Below, in pieces: positions 42,486 through 52,150 of a stretch of DNA of 64,000 nucleotides. Under the pieces are notes generated by a model. The model had not been told where the DNA came from. It made no database searches and was given only the letters and a program-made list of their open reading frames with translations. The position numbers were made by a program, and so were the translations under genes. The DNA comes from Acinetobacter sp. ANC 7912. Lineage in GTDB: Bacteria; Pseudomonadota; Gammaproteobacteria; Pseudomonadales; Moraxellaceae. The DNA is taken from contig NZ_CP156795.1 in NCBI RefSeq assembly GCF_039862785.1, positions 1,364,001 through 1,428,000 of the forward strand, read 5' to 3'. The first letter of the stretch is position 1; every line of letters starts with the position of its first letter.

Positions 42486-45425
42486 ATGACTGTAGATGTC
42501 ACTGAAACCATTTCACAAACTGTTCATCCTGCGTTTCAGTTGGTACGTCAACACCATGTTGAAGCTTTAGACATTTTAGTGTCTGAATATAAGCATAAAG
42601 TGACCGGCGCCACTCATTATCACCTGGCAACCAGTCACGATGAAAATGTCTTTCTCGTGGCATTCCGTACTCAGCCGATGGATTCCAAAGGCGAGGCCCA
42701 TATTCTTGAACATACGGCGCTCTGTGGCTCAGAAAAATTCCCGGTACGTGATCCATTCTTTCTGATGATTCGCCGTTCCCTGAACACTTTCATGAATGCC
42801 TTTACCGCTGCAGACTGGACGGCATATCCATTTGCAACCCAGAACGATAAAGATTTCCAGAACCTGCTGGAAGTATATATGGATGCGGCATTTGCAGCGA
42901 ACCTGAATCCGCTGGATTTTGCTCAGGAAGGTATTCGTATTGAACTGGAAAATGGTGAACCTGTTTATAAAGGCGTGGTCTTTAATGAAATGAAAGGGGC
43001 GATGAGTTCTCCTTCGGATCAGCTCTATCACACGCTGGCGCATTATCTGTTCCCAACCACCACTTATCACTATAATTCGGGTGGTGATCCTAAAGATATT
43101 CCTGACCTGACTTACCAAGAGTTGGTTGATTTCTATAAATCACATTACCATCCAAGTAATGCGGTCTTTATGACTTTCGGTAACAAGTCCGCTTATGAAT
43201 TACAGGAACAGTTTGAAACTCTGGCACTGTCTAAATTTGAGAAAGGTCAGACTTTATATTCAACTCCGGAAAAACGCCTGACTGCACCACTTACCGTAAC
43301 CGATACTTATGCCGTTGATGCTGATGACCTGCGTGACAAGACTTATCATGTGATTTCATGGTTATTGCCAGAAGCGAGTGAAATCAAGCTGCGTTTGGGT
43401 ATGCGTCTGGTGGAAGGTATTTTGCTGGAAGATTCTGCATCACCACTACGTCATTACCTTGAAACCTGTGGCTATGCACAGTCGACTGGTCCATTTATGG
43501 GTGTCGATGATTCAAACTTTGAAATGACCTTCTACTGTGCAGTGCAGGGTTCAAATCCTGAACATGCTGAAGAATTTAAAAATGGCGTGTTTAAGATTCT
43601 GGAAGAAGTGGCTTCTAAACCAGTGGATCAAAAAGCCGTGGATGCGATCTTGCATCAGATCGAACTGCATCAACGTGAAATCAATGGGGATGGAACTCCA
43701 TATGGCCTAAGCCTCATTCTCAATGGCCTCAGCAGTGCAATCCACCACTGTGATCCAGTAGAGGTATGGGATGTGGATTCTGCGATTGCTGCGGTAAAAG
43801 AAGAGCTGAAAGACCCGATGTGGTTGTCTAATCTGATCAAAGAGCATCTGCTTGATAATCCGCACCGTGTCCAGTTAACTCTGGTTCCGGATGCGACCAA
43901 ATCAGCCAAAGAAGCTGAAGAAGAAAAAGCACGTCTGGCAGAAATTGGCAAAAACCTGACTGAAGAGCAAAAAACTGAAATTGAAAAACAAACTGAAGCA
44001 CTGAAAATCCGCCAAGAAACACCGGATGACCTCAGCCTGTTGCCGAAAGTTGGTCTGGAAGATATTCCGGCGGAACTGCAGATTGTTCAGGGTCAACTGC
44101 GTGAGATCATTTCCAATCGTGTAGATACACCATTGAACCTGTACTATGCGGGTACCAATGGAATTTATTATCAACAGGTACTGGTACAGATTCCGGATGA
44201 AGTGGTGCAATCGCCATACTTCAACCTGTTGTCTATTCTGGTAGGAGAAGTTGGTGCAGGTGAGTATAGCTACCTGGAATTCCAGCAAATCCAGACTGCA
44301 GTCAGTGGTGGCCTGGGTATGGGCGCATCGTTGCGTTCTAAAGTGGATGACAAGAACAAAATTTCTGCATGGCTGACCCTAACCACGAAATCTTTAGTGA
44401 ATAATCTGGAAGCGATCCAGTTGCTGAAAACCGGTTTTGAGCAGCTTCGCTTCGATGAAAAAGCCCGTATTATCGAGCTGTTGCAACAACGTAAAACGCG
44501 TTGGCATTCACGTATTTCTGGCTCAGGACATAGTTATGCAATGCAGGTTGCTTCACGTCAGCACAGCGCTTTAGCCACTCGTGACTATCACAATACCGGC
44601 CTGGGTGCATTGAACTGGCTAATGAACCTGGTGTCTCAAATCGAGAAAGATGATGCGGCTTATGATGCCATGATTGAAGAGCTGCAACGTATTCATCGTG
44701 CCTTGTTGCAGGCGCCGAAACAGTTCCTACTGGTCTGTGAAGAACCACATGCGGACCGTCTGGTCGAAGAAGTGCAAAACGTTTGGGACAAAGTCGCAGT
44801 GGATTCAACGCCAGTGCAGCTGACCCAAGTTGAAAAAGTCATGCAGGATACGGATGAAGCTTGGTTAATCCAAGCCAATGTACAGTTCTGTGCCGCGGCT
44901 TATCCGGCAGTCGAAGTCTCTCATCCGGATGCGGCGCCGTTGATGGTATTGGCAGGTTATCTGCGTAATGGCTATCTGCACAGTGCTATCCGCGAAAAAG
45001 GCGGTGCCTATGGTGGCGGTGCGAGCTATGACGGCAATGCTTGCTCATTCCGCTTCTACAGCTACCGTGACCCACGTCTGGCAGAAACCTTTAAAGACTT
45101 TGAAGCCAGCGTGCAATGGTTGCTCAATGTTGAACAGCAACCGCATCAGCTGGAAGAAGCAATTCTTGGCCTGATCGCGAGCATGGATAAACCGGGTTCA
45201 CCAGCGGGAGAAGCAATTACTGCTTGTTATGCCTACCTGCATCAACGTACCCCGGCATTCCGCAAGCAGTTACGTGAACGTTTGCTCAATGTAACGCTGG
45301 ATGACCTGAAACGTGTGGCACAGCAATATCTGCTTGAGCAACAACCATCTCGCGCCATAGTAGCACCAGTGGCAAAACGTGAAGCACTAGAACAGCTCGG
45401 ATTTGTGATTCAACAGGTTCAATAA
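42486..45425 (+). CDS. M16C-family metallopeptidase (presequence-protease/insulinase type)
   Basis: A 979-residue zinc protease of the PreP/M16C class. The inverted zinc motif is His72-x-x-Glu75-His76 in 'GEAHILEHTALCG'; the distal glutamate lies in the 'YKGVVFNEMKGAMSSP' region. Two pairs of homologous halves follow, with the peptidasome-type 'GGAYGGGASYDGNACSF' in the fourth. It probably degrades peptides in the cytoplasm, since no signal peptide is seen. AGGAG precedes the ATG. pldA follows after 19 bases and is likely cotranscribed. Confidence 0.92.
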   Translation: MTVDVTETISQTVHPAFQLVRQHHVEALDILVSEYKHKVTGATHYHLATSHDENVFLVAFRTQPMDSKGEAHILEHTALCGSEKFPVRDPFFLMIRRSLNTFMNAFTAADWTAYPFATQNDKDFQNLLEVYMDAAFAANLNPLDFAQEGIRIELENGEPVYKGVVFNEMKGAMSSPSDQLYHTLAHYLFPTTTYHYNSGGDPKDIPDLTYQELVDFYKSHYHPSNAVFMTFGNKSAYELQEQFETLALSKFEKGQTLYSTPEKRLTAPLTVTDTYAVDADDLRDKTYHVISWLLPEASEIKLRLGMRLVEGILLEDSASPLRHYLETCGYAQSTGPFMGVDDSNFEMTFYCAVQGSNPEHAEEFKNGVFKILEEVASKPVDQKAVDAILHQIELHQREINGDGTPYGLSLILNGLSSAIHHCDPVEVWDVDSAIAAVKEELKDPMWLSNLIKEHLLDNPHRVQLTLVPDATKSAKEAEEEKARLAEIGKNLTEEQKTEIEKQTEALKIRQETPDDLSLLPKVGLEDIPAELQIVQGQLREIISNRVDTPLNLYYAGTNGIYYQQVLVQIPDEVVQSPYFNLLSILVGEVGAGEYSYLEFQQIQTAVSGGLGMGASLRSKVDDKNKISAWLTLTTKSLVNNLEAIQLLKTGFEQLRFDEKARIIELLQQRKTRWHSRISGSGHSYAMQVASRQHSALATRDYHNTGLGALNWLMNLVSQIEKDDAAYDAMIEELQRIHRALLQAPKQFLLVCEEPHADRLVEEVQNVWDKVAVDSTPVQLTQVEKVMQDTDEAWLIQANVQFCAAAYPAVEVSHPDAAPLMVLAGYLRNGYLHSAIREKGGAYGGGASYDGNACSFRFYSYRDPRLAETFKDFEASVQWLLNVEQQPHQLEEAILGLIASMDKPGSPAGEAITACYAYLHQRTPAFRKQLRERLLNVTLDDLKRVAQQYLLEQQPSRAIVAPVAKREALEQLGFVIQQVQ

Positions 45426-45444
45426 AATAAGAAAGGAAAAGTGA

Positions 45445-46587
45445 ATGGCGCTTAATTCATTTAAGCGCTCAACTTTACAGCTAAGTGTTTTGCTCGGCTG
45501 TTTGAGTGGGGCGCAGGTGTATGCTGTCGAAAAAACTGTGCTACAAAGTCCGACACCTTCTACGGCAGAGGCTTGTGCAGCAGTAGAAATCAATTCAGAA
45601 CGTTTGGCCTGTTATGATGCCTTATTCAAGGTGCCAGAAACAGACAAGACAGTACTGGTTTCTGAACGTCGTGCAGCAGCTGAATTGGCACCTGAACCGG
45701 ATAACTTGCAAGCGAAAATCGATAAAACCGTTTCTAGTGTTGCAGTCAGTGAAGGTTCACCCCTAAAACCCACCCTTTCTTTACTGGACAGCCGTTGGGA
45801 GTTGTCTCCCGAAAGTAAGCTCGGCACCTGGAATATCCGTTCCTATCAGCCGGTGTATGTCTTGCCGGGATTCTGGACATCCAAGAAAAACGAGTTTCCG
45901 AGTAGTCCGAATGAACGCAATACGGTAACTGAAGATCAAAATCTGAAGTCGATGGAATCTAAATTCCAGCTGTCGTTAAAGACCAAAGCAGTTGAAAATA
46001 TCTTTGGAGATAATGGTGACCTTTGGGTGGCTTATACCCAGTCTTCACGCTGGCAAGTGTATAACTCAGAGGAATCTCGTCCTTTCCGTGAAACCAACTA
46101 CGAGCCTGAAGTGAGTCTGGTATTCCGGACTAACTATGATCTGTTTGGTCTGGACTGGCGTATGCTGGGCTTAACCCTGAATCACCAGTCTAATGGTCGT
46201 TCTGATCCACTATCCCGTAGCTGGAACCGGGTGATGCTAAATCTGGGCTTCGAGCGTAATAACTTTGCCCTGATGCTACGTCCTTGGTATCGTTTTGAAG
46301 AAGACCTTCCGGATGATAATAATCCAGATATTAAGGATTATATTGGTCGTGGTGATTTAACAGCCTTCTATCGCTGGAAGGATCATGACTTTACCCTGAT
46401 GTTACATCATACCTTAAAAGGTGGTGATGATAATCGCGGTGCAGCACAGTTTGACTGGGCATTTCCAATCAGTGGACGTCTACGTGGACATTTCCAGTTG
46501 TTTGATGGCTATGGTGAAAGCCTGATTGATTATAACCATAAGGCGACCTATGTCGGCTTAGGGGTTTCCCTGATGAACTGGTTCTAA
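45445..46587 (+). CDS. pldA: Outer membrane phospholipase A
   Basis: A 380-residue outer-membrane protein with a signal peptide (about residues 1-27). The OMPLA catalytic His and Ser lie in 'LTLNHQSNGRSDPLSRSWNR' (about residue 246), with the Asn further in the same stretch. A 12-strand barrel is expected, ending in phenylalanine (MNWF). The region between signal peptide and barrel is long (about 90 residues) and contains 'CAAVEINSERLACYDALF', a C...R-L-x-C-Y-D motif seen in several secreted proteobacterial proteins. It hydrolyses misplaced outer-leaflet phospholipids. Confidence 0.94.
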   Translation: MALNSFKRSTLQLSVLLGCLSGAQVYAVEKTVLQSPTPSTAEACAAVEINSERLACYDALFKVPETDKTVLVSERRAAAELAPEPDNLQAKIDKTVSSVAVSEGSPLKPTLSLLDSRWELSPESKLGTWNIRSYQPVYVLPGFWTSKKNEFPSSPNERNTVTEDQNLKSMESKFQLSLKTKAVENIFGDNGDLWVAYTQSSRWQVYNSEESRPFRETNYEPEVSLVFRTNYDLFGLDWRMLGLTLNHQSNGRSDPLSRSWNRVMLNLGFERNNFALMLRPWYRFEEDLPDDNNPDIKDYIGRGDLTAFYRWKDHDFTLMLHHTLKGGDDNRGAAQFDWAFPISGRLRGHFQLFDGYGESLIDYNHKATYVGLGVSLMNWF

Positions 46588-46604
46588 TGCCATTCATTAA
46601 CCAA

Positions 46605-46637
46605 TAAAAAATCCACGTTACGACGTGGATTTTTTTA
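46605..46637. terminator. Bidirectional terminator between pldA and ktrB
   Basis: AAATCCACGT / ACGTGGATTT with a short loop and T-runs on both strands. Confidence 0.93.
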
Positions 46638-46649
46638 TATCTAGCTATT

Positions 46650-47987
46650 TTATCCCACCTGAATTTCTGAAGGAGGATGTTTGAGTCGGCTCTTTTTCGG
46701 AGTTGCAATGAAATAAGCTAGTGTCAGTGGTCCCAAACGACCGGCAAACATCAGCAGCATCAGCACAAACAGACTGGCAGGTTGTAATTCATGGGTAATG
46801 CCACGTGAAAGACCTACGGTACAGGCTGCCGAAACGGTTTCAAACAACAAATCCAGAAAATCCTGATCCGGTTCCAGAATCAGCAGACTCATAAATCCAC
46901 CAGCGATGAGCAGCGCCGTAATACAGACCACAGCCAAAGCCTTAAAGGTGGTTTTTTCTGGAATCGAATGCCGGAACAGGCGGATTTCATCTTCACGGCG
47001 CAGGAAACTGATCACACTGATCACCACGATAATAAAGGTGCCAACTTTAATCCCACCGGCAGTACTTAATGAGCCACCACCAATAAACATCAGGAACATG
47101 GTCACCAGTGTTGAAGCATTGGTCATCTGATCTAAGGGTAGACTGTGAAAACCAGAAGAGCGGGGAACCGTAGCATGGAACCATGCATTCACAGCTTGAT
47201 CACCGACGCTCATGAGTGCCAATGTCTGTGGATTGGAGGCTTCCAGAATCCAGATCAGGATAAAGGCGGACAGATTCAATCCAGCAATGGTGCTCAGGAT
47301 CAATTTACTGTTGGTCGTCAGTTTACTCCAGCGTTTATGCTGGCGGACATCCATCAATACCAGAAAACCAATCCCACCGATGATATACAGCATACTGATG
47401 GTAAAAGTAATGAAATACTGGTCCGAGAAGCTCATTAAACTGTTTGGGAACAGGGAAAAGCCACCATTATTAAACGCAGAAATACTGTAAAATAGCGCAT
47501 AAAAGAATGCCTGGCTAAAGTTATAGTCTTGCAGCCAGGCAATGGTCAGAATCACGGTCCCAATGGCTTCAATGCAAATCGAGTAGAGAAAAACTGCTTT
47601 AATGGTAGTACTGATCTTTTTCAGGCTGGTTTGTCCAATGGATTCCTGAGCCATCACCTGTTGCCGTAATCCCATTTTCGGGGCCAGACTCATCGCCGCC
47701 AGAATGGCAAAGGTCATAAAGCCCAGTCCGCCACATTGCAGCAGAATCATGATGACGACTTTGCCAAATACGGTATAGGCTGCGCCGACATTGACGACGG
47801 ATAAGCCGGTAATCGTCACTGCAGAGGTTGCGGTAAAAACTGCCTGAAACCAGGTTACCTCACCATGATGGGCAATCGGTAGCATCAGCAGTAATGAACC
47901 GATAATGATCAGCCCCACAAAGCCCAGCGCGATAATACTCGGCGGGCTAAGATTAATGGTGCGGTTTTTATGGGCAGTCATTTTCAT
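46650..47987 (-). CDS. ktrB: Potassium uptake protein, TrkH/KtrB family
   Basis: A 445-residue inner-membrane potassium transporter subunit with four M1-P-M2 repeats. Pore-loop segments such as 'TSAVTITGLSVVN', 'AFNNGGFSLFPNS', 'FIGGGSLSTAGGIKVGTF' and 'SAACTVGLSRGIT' are visible. The length and partner gene point to KtrB rather than the longer TrkH. Its ATG overlaps the end of ktrA by four bases (47987-47984), so the pair is translationally coupled. Confidence 0.93.
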   Translation of the reverse strand: MKMTAHKNRTINLSPPSIIALGFVGLIIIGSLLLMLPIAHHGEVTWFQAVFTATSAVTITGLSVVNVGAAYTVFGKVVIMILLQCGGLGFMTFAILAAMSLAPKMGLRQQVMAQESIGQTSLKKISTTIKAVFLYSICIEAIGTVILTIAWLQDYNFSQAFFYALFYSISAFNNGGFSLFPNSLMSFSDQYFITFTISMLYIIGGIGFLVLMDVRQHKRWSKLTTNSKLILSTIAGLNLSAFILIWILEASNPQTLALMSVGDQAVNAWFHATVPRSSGFHSLPLDQMTNASTLVTMFLMFIGGGSLSTAGGIKVGTFIIVVISVISFLRREDEIRLFRHSIPEKTTFKALAVVCITALLIAGGFMSLLILEPDQDFLDLLFETVSAACTVGLSRGITHELQPASLFVLMLLMFAGRLGPLTLAYFIATPKKSRLKHPPSEIQVG

Positions 47988-48640
47988 AGGTTCTTAAAAT
48001 GTTTGGATAAGCGGCGCAAAGGCTCTAACAGACCTTCAATGATCAGGATGTCATTCGTTTTTAATACCAGGTTTGGATCCAGCACATATTGCACTTCTGG
48101 ACCACGTTTATGCAGGATAGTTTTAATTTCTGGTACATGATCCATCAGCTGATTCAGTTTTACACCGCTTTGTTCTGCATGAATTTCAATCTTGACCAGA
48201 TAGCGGTCGTCCTCAAGTGCCATGTAGCGGCTAACCATCGGGTAGCTTAAGGACTGTGCAATACGCACGCCCATATCTTCTTCGGGGTGAATAATCTTGT
48301 CGACACCGAGATGAGTCAGAATCATGTGATGCGCTTTGGATTTAGCCTTGGCCCAGATTTTCTGCACGCCCATATTTTTCAGATGCAGTACGCAGAGGAT
48401 ACTGGCTTCTATATCTTCACCAATCGCAACTACAACGGCTTCACAGTTCTGGACATTCAGTTCATCCAGCACATGCTCGTCGGTCGCATCTGCGATTACC
48501 GCATGGGTCAGATTGTCGGAAACATTTTCAACATATTTCTTGTTCAGGTCGATGCCAATAACTTCATGGTTGAGCGACATGAGTTGAGTTGCCACAGTGG
48601 CCCCAAAACTGCCCAAACCAATCACAGCAAACAGTGCCAT
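47984..48640 (-). CDS. ktrA: Potassium uptake regulatory subunit KtrA (RCK domain)
   Basis: A 218-residue cytoplasmic RCK protein. The N-terminal Rossmann nucleotide-binding part begins 'ALFAVIGLGSFGATVATQL' and includes 'GIDLNKKYVENVSDNLTH' with the ribose-binding acidic residue. The C-terminal RCK_C part begins near residue 135. It gates KtrB in response to ATP/ADP and possibly cyclic-di-AMP-type ligands. First gene of the ktrAB pair. Confidence 0.93.
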   Translation of the reverse strand: MALFAVIGLGSFGATVATQLMSLNHEVIGIDLNKKYVENVSDNLTHAVIADATDEHVLDELNVQNCEAVVVAIGEDIEASILCVLHLKNMGVQKIWAKAKSKAHHMILTHLGVDKIIHPEEDMGVRIAQSLSYPMVSRYMALEDDRYLVKIEIHAEQSGVKLNQLMDHVPEIKTILHKRGPEVQYVLDPNLVLKTNDILIIEGLLEPLRRLSKHFKNL

Positions 48641-48770
48641 GTATTTTTCCTAAAGTTGTCGCGCTTATCGATGCGCCTTACATTTAATATCTGCCTATCT
48701 TAGTGCTTTATTTATATTTCAGCTATTTGCGTTACATAAATATTTAAGATTGAAGTGAATGACTTGCATA

Positions 48771-48798
48771 AAAAAACCGCCTCGAAAGACGGTTTTTT
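48771..48798. terminator. Terminator after ilvA
   Basis: AAAAAACCG and CGGTTTTTT arms around a CCTCGAAAGA loop region. The A/T tracts suit ilvA on the minus strand; the other side faces the ktrA promoter region. Confidence 0.85.
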
Positions 48799-48817
48799 AA
48801 AATTTAGTCATACTGAC

Positions 48818-50356
48818 TTATTTCAGGAAACGCTGATAACCCAGATTGTTGGTGATTTCCTGGTATGGATAAGTGATGCTTTCCAGGGTTTCAAGCAGTC
48901 CATCCGGGTTCTGCTGTGCATCTTCTGCTTCCAGACCGACCAGTACACGACCTTCAGCAGCGCCGTGGTTACGGTAGTGGAACAGAGTAATGTTGTGAGT
49001 AGGACCGAGACGTTCCAGGAAGGTCAGCAATGCACCTGGACGTTCCGGGAATTCCACACGGAACAGACGTTCATTTTCGATATCGGCATGACCACCAATC
49101 AGGTAACGTATATGCAGTTTAGCCACTTCATCATCAGATAGATCATCTACATCATATTGGAATTTCAGGTTTTCAAAAATTTCCTGACGCTCTTTTTCAC
49201 CATTTTTCAGGCTGATGCCGACAAAGACTTGCGCAGCAGATGCATCGCTAGCACGGTAATTGAATTCGGTGATATTACGGCCTTGCAGCGCACGACAGAA
49301 TTTCAGGAATGAACCTTTTTCTTCTGGAATGGTCACGGCAAAGATCGCTTCTTTCCGTTCACCAAGTTCGGTACGTTCTGCGATATAACGTAGACGGTCG
49401 AAGTTCATGTTCGCACCGCAGACGATAGATACGATGTTTTTCCCTTCAATGCCGTGCTCAGCCACGTATTTTTTGATACCTGCTAGTGCCATTGCACCTG
49501 ATGGTTCAACGATGCTACGACATTCATCAAAGGTATCTTTAATCGCAGCACAGATTTCATCGGTATTCACCAGCACTACATCTGGTTCTACGATTGGGCC
49601 TGAGTTATCTGATTTTTGCAGACGGATCACATCAAACGGTTTTTCACCAATCTGTGCAACCGCAGTGCCATCAGCAAACAGACCGACAGATGGCAGAATC
49701 ACACGTTCATTGTGTTCAAAAGCGGCTTTTAAACATGCTGATTCTTCATATTCAACAGGAATCACTTTAACGTGCGGTGCCACATCACCCAAGTACGCTG
49801 CAACACCTGCAATCAGACCGCCACCGCCTACAGCAACGAAAACATATTCTACATCACGCCATTGACGCAGAATTTCGTTAGCAATGGTCCCTTGACCGGC
49901 CATGACCAGTTCATCGTCATAAGGTGGAATGAAAGTCATGCCATCTTCTTCGGCACGCTGGATCGCATATTTATTGGCAACGTCAAATGAATCGCCATGC
50001 AGAACTACTTCACCGCCAAGACGTTTAACGGCTTGTACCTTGATGTCTGGTGTGGTTTTCGGCATCACAATAATCGCGCGAATACCCAACTTTTTCCCTG
50101 ACAGTGCCACGCCTTGTGCATGGTTGCCTGCTGAAGCTGTGATAACGCCACGTTCGAGTTGTGATTTCGGTAATTGACTAATACGGTTATAGGCACCGCG
50201 TAGTTTGAAAGAAAAGACCGGTTGTAAATCTTCACGTTTAAAGCGAATGTTGTTTTTCAGACGTTCGCTAATTCGTGGCGCTGCTTCGAGTGGAGTTTCG
50301 ATTGCAACATCGTAGACCGTTGCTTGTAAAATTTGTCGAACCAAACGAGACAGCAT
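48818..50356 (-). CDS. ilvA: Biosynthetic threonine ammonia-lyase
   Basis: A 512-residue PLP enzyme that deaminates threonine to 2-oxobutyrate, the first step to isoleucine. The PLP lysine lies in 'VFSFKLRGAYNRI', the phosphate-binding glycine loop in 'VAVGGGGLIAGVAAYLG', and two ACT-like regulatory domains follow (about 335-420 and 430-510, each starting near 'IFAVTIPEEKGSFLKF' and 'LFRVEFPERPGALLTF'). The two regulatory domains mark the isoleucine-inhibited biosynthetic form. It is divergent from rpiA. Confidence 0.96.
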   Translation of the reverse strand: MLSRLVRQILQATVYDVAIETPLEAAPRISERLKNNIRFKREDLQPVFSFKLRGAYNRISQLPKSQLERGVITASAGNHAQGVALSGKKLGIRAIIVMPKTTPDIKVQAVKRLGGEVVLHGDSFDVANKYAIQRAEEDGMTFIPPYDDELVMAGQGTIANEILRQWRDVEYVFVAVGGGGLIAGVAAYLGDVAPHVKVIPVEYEESACLKAAFEHNERVILPSVGLFADGTAVAQIGEKPFDVIRLQKSDNSGPIVEPDVVLVNTDEICAAIKDTFDECRSIVEPSGAMALAGIKKYVAEHGIEGKNIVSIVCGANMNFDRLRYIAERTELGERKEAIFAVTIPEEKGSFLKFCRALQGRNITEFNYRASDASAAQVFVGISLKNGEKERQEIFENLKFQYDVDDLSDDEVAKLHIRYLIGGHADIENERLFRVEFPERPGALLTFLERLGPTHNITLFHYRNHGAAEGRVLVGLEAEDAQQNPDGLLETLESITYPYQEITNNLGYQRFLK

Positions 50357-50460
50357 GTTAATTTTCCATCTAACAGTTTAAAATAAGGGTCTATTGTAAC
50401 AAACCACAAGGCTGAGCGGTTTAAAATTACTGCAAAAGTCCAAATTAGTTGAGTGATGTC

Positions 50461-51132
50461 ATGAGTCTATATGCAACCCAAGATGAGAAAAAGCAAGCTG
50501 CAGCCAAAGCAGCATTAAAGCACTTACCAAAAGGGGGCATTTTAGGCGTAGGTACTGGTAGTACTGTTAATTTTTTAATTGAACTGTTACCTGAACTGCA
50601 ATTAGAAGCAGCGGTCGCTAGTTCTGAAGCAACTGCAGAACGCCTGAAAAAACTGGGCATTGAAGTGGTTGATATGAACAGCGTGGGTGGTCTGGATGCT
50701 TATGTAGATGGTGCAGACGAAATCGACCGTCACCTGCACATGATTAAAGGTGGCGGTGCTGCGCTGACACGTGAAAAAATTGTGGCTTCTATTGCCAAAA
50801 AATTCGTGTGTATCGTCGATGATTCTAAATGGGTCGAGCAGTTAGGCCGTGAATTCCCGCTTCCTGTTGAAGTGATTCCAATGGCTCGTTCTGCTGTGGC
50901 GCGAAAATTGGTGGCGTTAGGTGGTGACCCGGTTTATCGTGAAGGTGTAGCGACAGATAATGGTAACGTGATTCTGGATGTGTATAACCTGAATATCCTG
51001 AATGCAATTGATCTGGAAAAAACCATTAATAATATTCCAGGTGTGGTATGTAACGGGATCTTTGCACTAAACAAGGCAGATATCGCGATTGTTGCAACCA
51101 ATGATGGTATTGAAGAGCGTACTGCTATTTAA
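50461..51132 (+). CDS. rpiA: Ribose-5-phosphate isomerase A
   Basis: A 223-residue pentose phosphate pathway enzyme that interconverts ribose-5-phosphate and ribulose-5-phosphate. Motifs are '[17 protein letters not shown]' (phosphate loop), '[28 protein letters not shown]' (catalytic Asp and Glu) and '[15 protein letters not shown]'. The ATG at 50461 gives the family length; an in-frame TTG at 50449 is less likely. A palindromic repeat follows the stop. Confidence 0.96.
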   Translation: MSLYATQDEKKQAAAKAALKHLPKGGILGVGTGSTVNFLIELLPELQLEAAVASSEATAERLKKLGIEVVDMNSVGGLDAYVDGADEIDRHLHMIKGGGAALTREKIVASIAKKFVCIVDDSKWVEQLGREFPLPVEVIPMARSAVARKLVALGGDPVYREGVATDNGNVILDVYNLNILNAIDLEKTINNIPGVVCNGIFALNKADIAIVATNDGIEERTAI

Positions 51133-51138
51133 TTTTTT

Positions 51139-51230
51139 AAAATCTCCCCAAACCCCTCTTTTTTAAAGAGGGGCTTTCTCCCTCCTTTGAAAAAGGTGAG
51201 CAGCACTGCTGCGCAAGGAGGAGGATTAAA
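51139..51230. repeat. Palindromic repeat, copy B
   Basis: About 92 bp between rpiA and the next gene with CCCCTCTTT/AAAGAGGGG and CTCCCTCCTTT/AAGGAGGAGG pairings and outer ends AATCTCCCC...GGAGGATT. It resembles the repeat at 11435-11527 in its CCTCC/GGAGG core and ends. An extra GCAGCACTGCTGC palindrome lies inside. It may also end rpiA transcription. Confidence 0.7.
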
Positions 51231-51249
51231 ATAACGATTAAATATTAAA

Positions 51250-51930
51250 ATGACTCTAAACGACTTACCCGAAATTCAAATCACCCGAAACGTTCGCTCA
51301 ACACGTCTCAGACTTCGTGTAGAGGGGGATCAAATTCGTTTAACAGCTCCAGTCTTTTGTAATAAAAAACAGATTCAGAATTTTATTGACCAAGCTGAAA
51401 GCTGGCTACTCAAAACCTGGAAATCCCAGCAGGAAAAAAATCAAAGTATTGATAGATCTTTACCGACAGAATTGCAGCTTTTCAATCAGGCTCAGTCAAT
51501 CCAGATCGTGTATCAAAGTCAAAAGCAGAACTTTGTTTTTAATGCTGAATCATTACAGCTATCGATCAGTGACCGGAATCCTGAAACCTATTTAAAAGCC
51601 TTTGCCATTTCTTATGCTAAAGAACAGTTGCCTGTTTATCTGGACAAAGTAAGCCAAGAAACAGGATTATCATTTAACATTTGTAATGTTCGCCAGCCGA
51701 AAACACGATGGGGCAGCTGTTCGGCTAAACATGACATCATGCTGAATAGCGGGATTATCCTGTTTCCAGAACATATTGTGCGTTACTTGTGTGTACATGA
51801 GCTGGCACATACCCGACATTTTGATCATAGTCCGCGTTTTTGGGCAGAAGTGGAAAAGCATGATCCTAATTATTCCATTCATCGAAAAATGCTTAAAAAC
51901 ACAATCATGCCGTATTGGTGGATGAACTAG
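51250..51930 (+). CDS. YgjP-like (DUF45) metallopeptidase
   Basis: A 226-residue protein of the YgjP/DUF45 family, related to the minigluzincin zinc proteases. The zinc motif His183-Glu184-x-x-His187 lies in 'LCVHELAHTRHFDHSPRFW', with a third ligand likely in the following helix. 'KTRWGSCSAKHDIMLNSGIILFP' is the typical preceding block. No signal peptide is seen, so it is cytoplasmic. Its physiological substrate is unknown. Confidence 0.9.
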   Translation: MTLNDLPEIQITRNVRSTRLRLRVEGDQIRLTAPVFCNKKQIQNFIDQAESWLLKTWKSQQEKNQSIDRSLPTELQLFNQAQSIQIVYQSQKQNFVFNAESLQLSISDRNPETYLKAFAISYAKEQLPVYLDKVSQETGLSFNICNVRQPKTRWGSCSAKHDIMLNSGIILFPEHIVRYLCVHELAHTRHFDHSPRFWAEVEKHDPNYSIHRKMLKNTIMPYWWMN

Positions 51931-52150
51931 AATTAAAAGAACAATCACAGAAAATATAATTTCTTAAAAATAATATTCAAATCATAAATTTATATAAAAA
52001 ATGGTTGGAAGTTTTTCTGCTGCACTTATGAAAATTGATTATTTTTAATTCCCGATCTGCTTATCTAGAATGCGGAAAAATTAAACGGTTCTTAGTCTTT
52101 TTAACTATAAGGCTAGAGGCTGTATTTTCCAGTACATAAGGTAGATTACG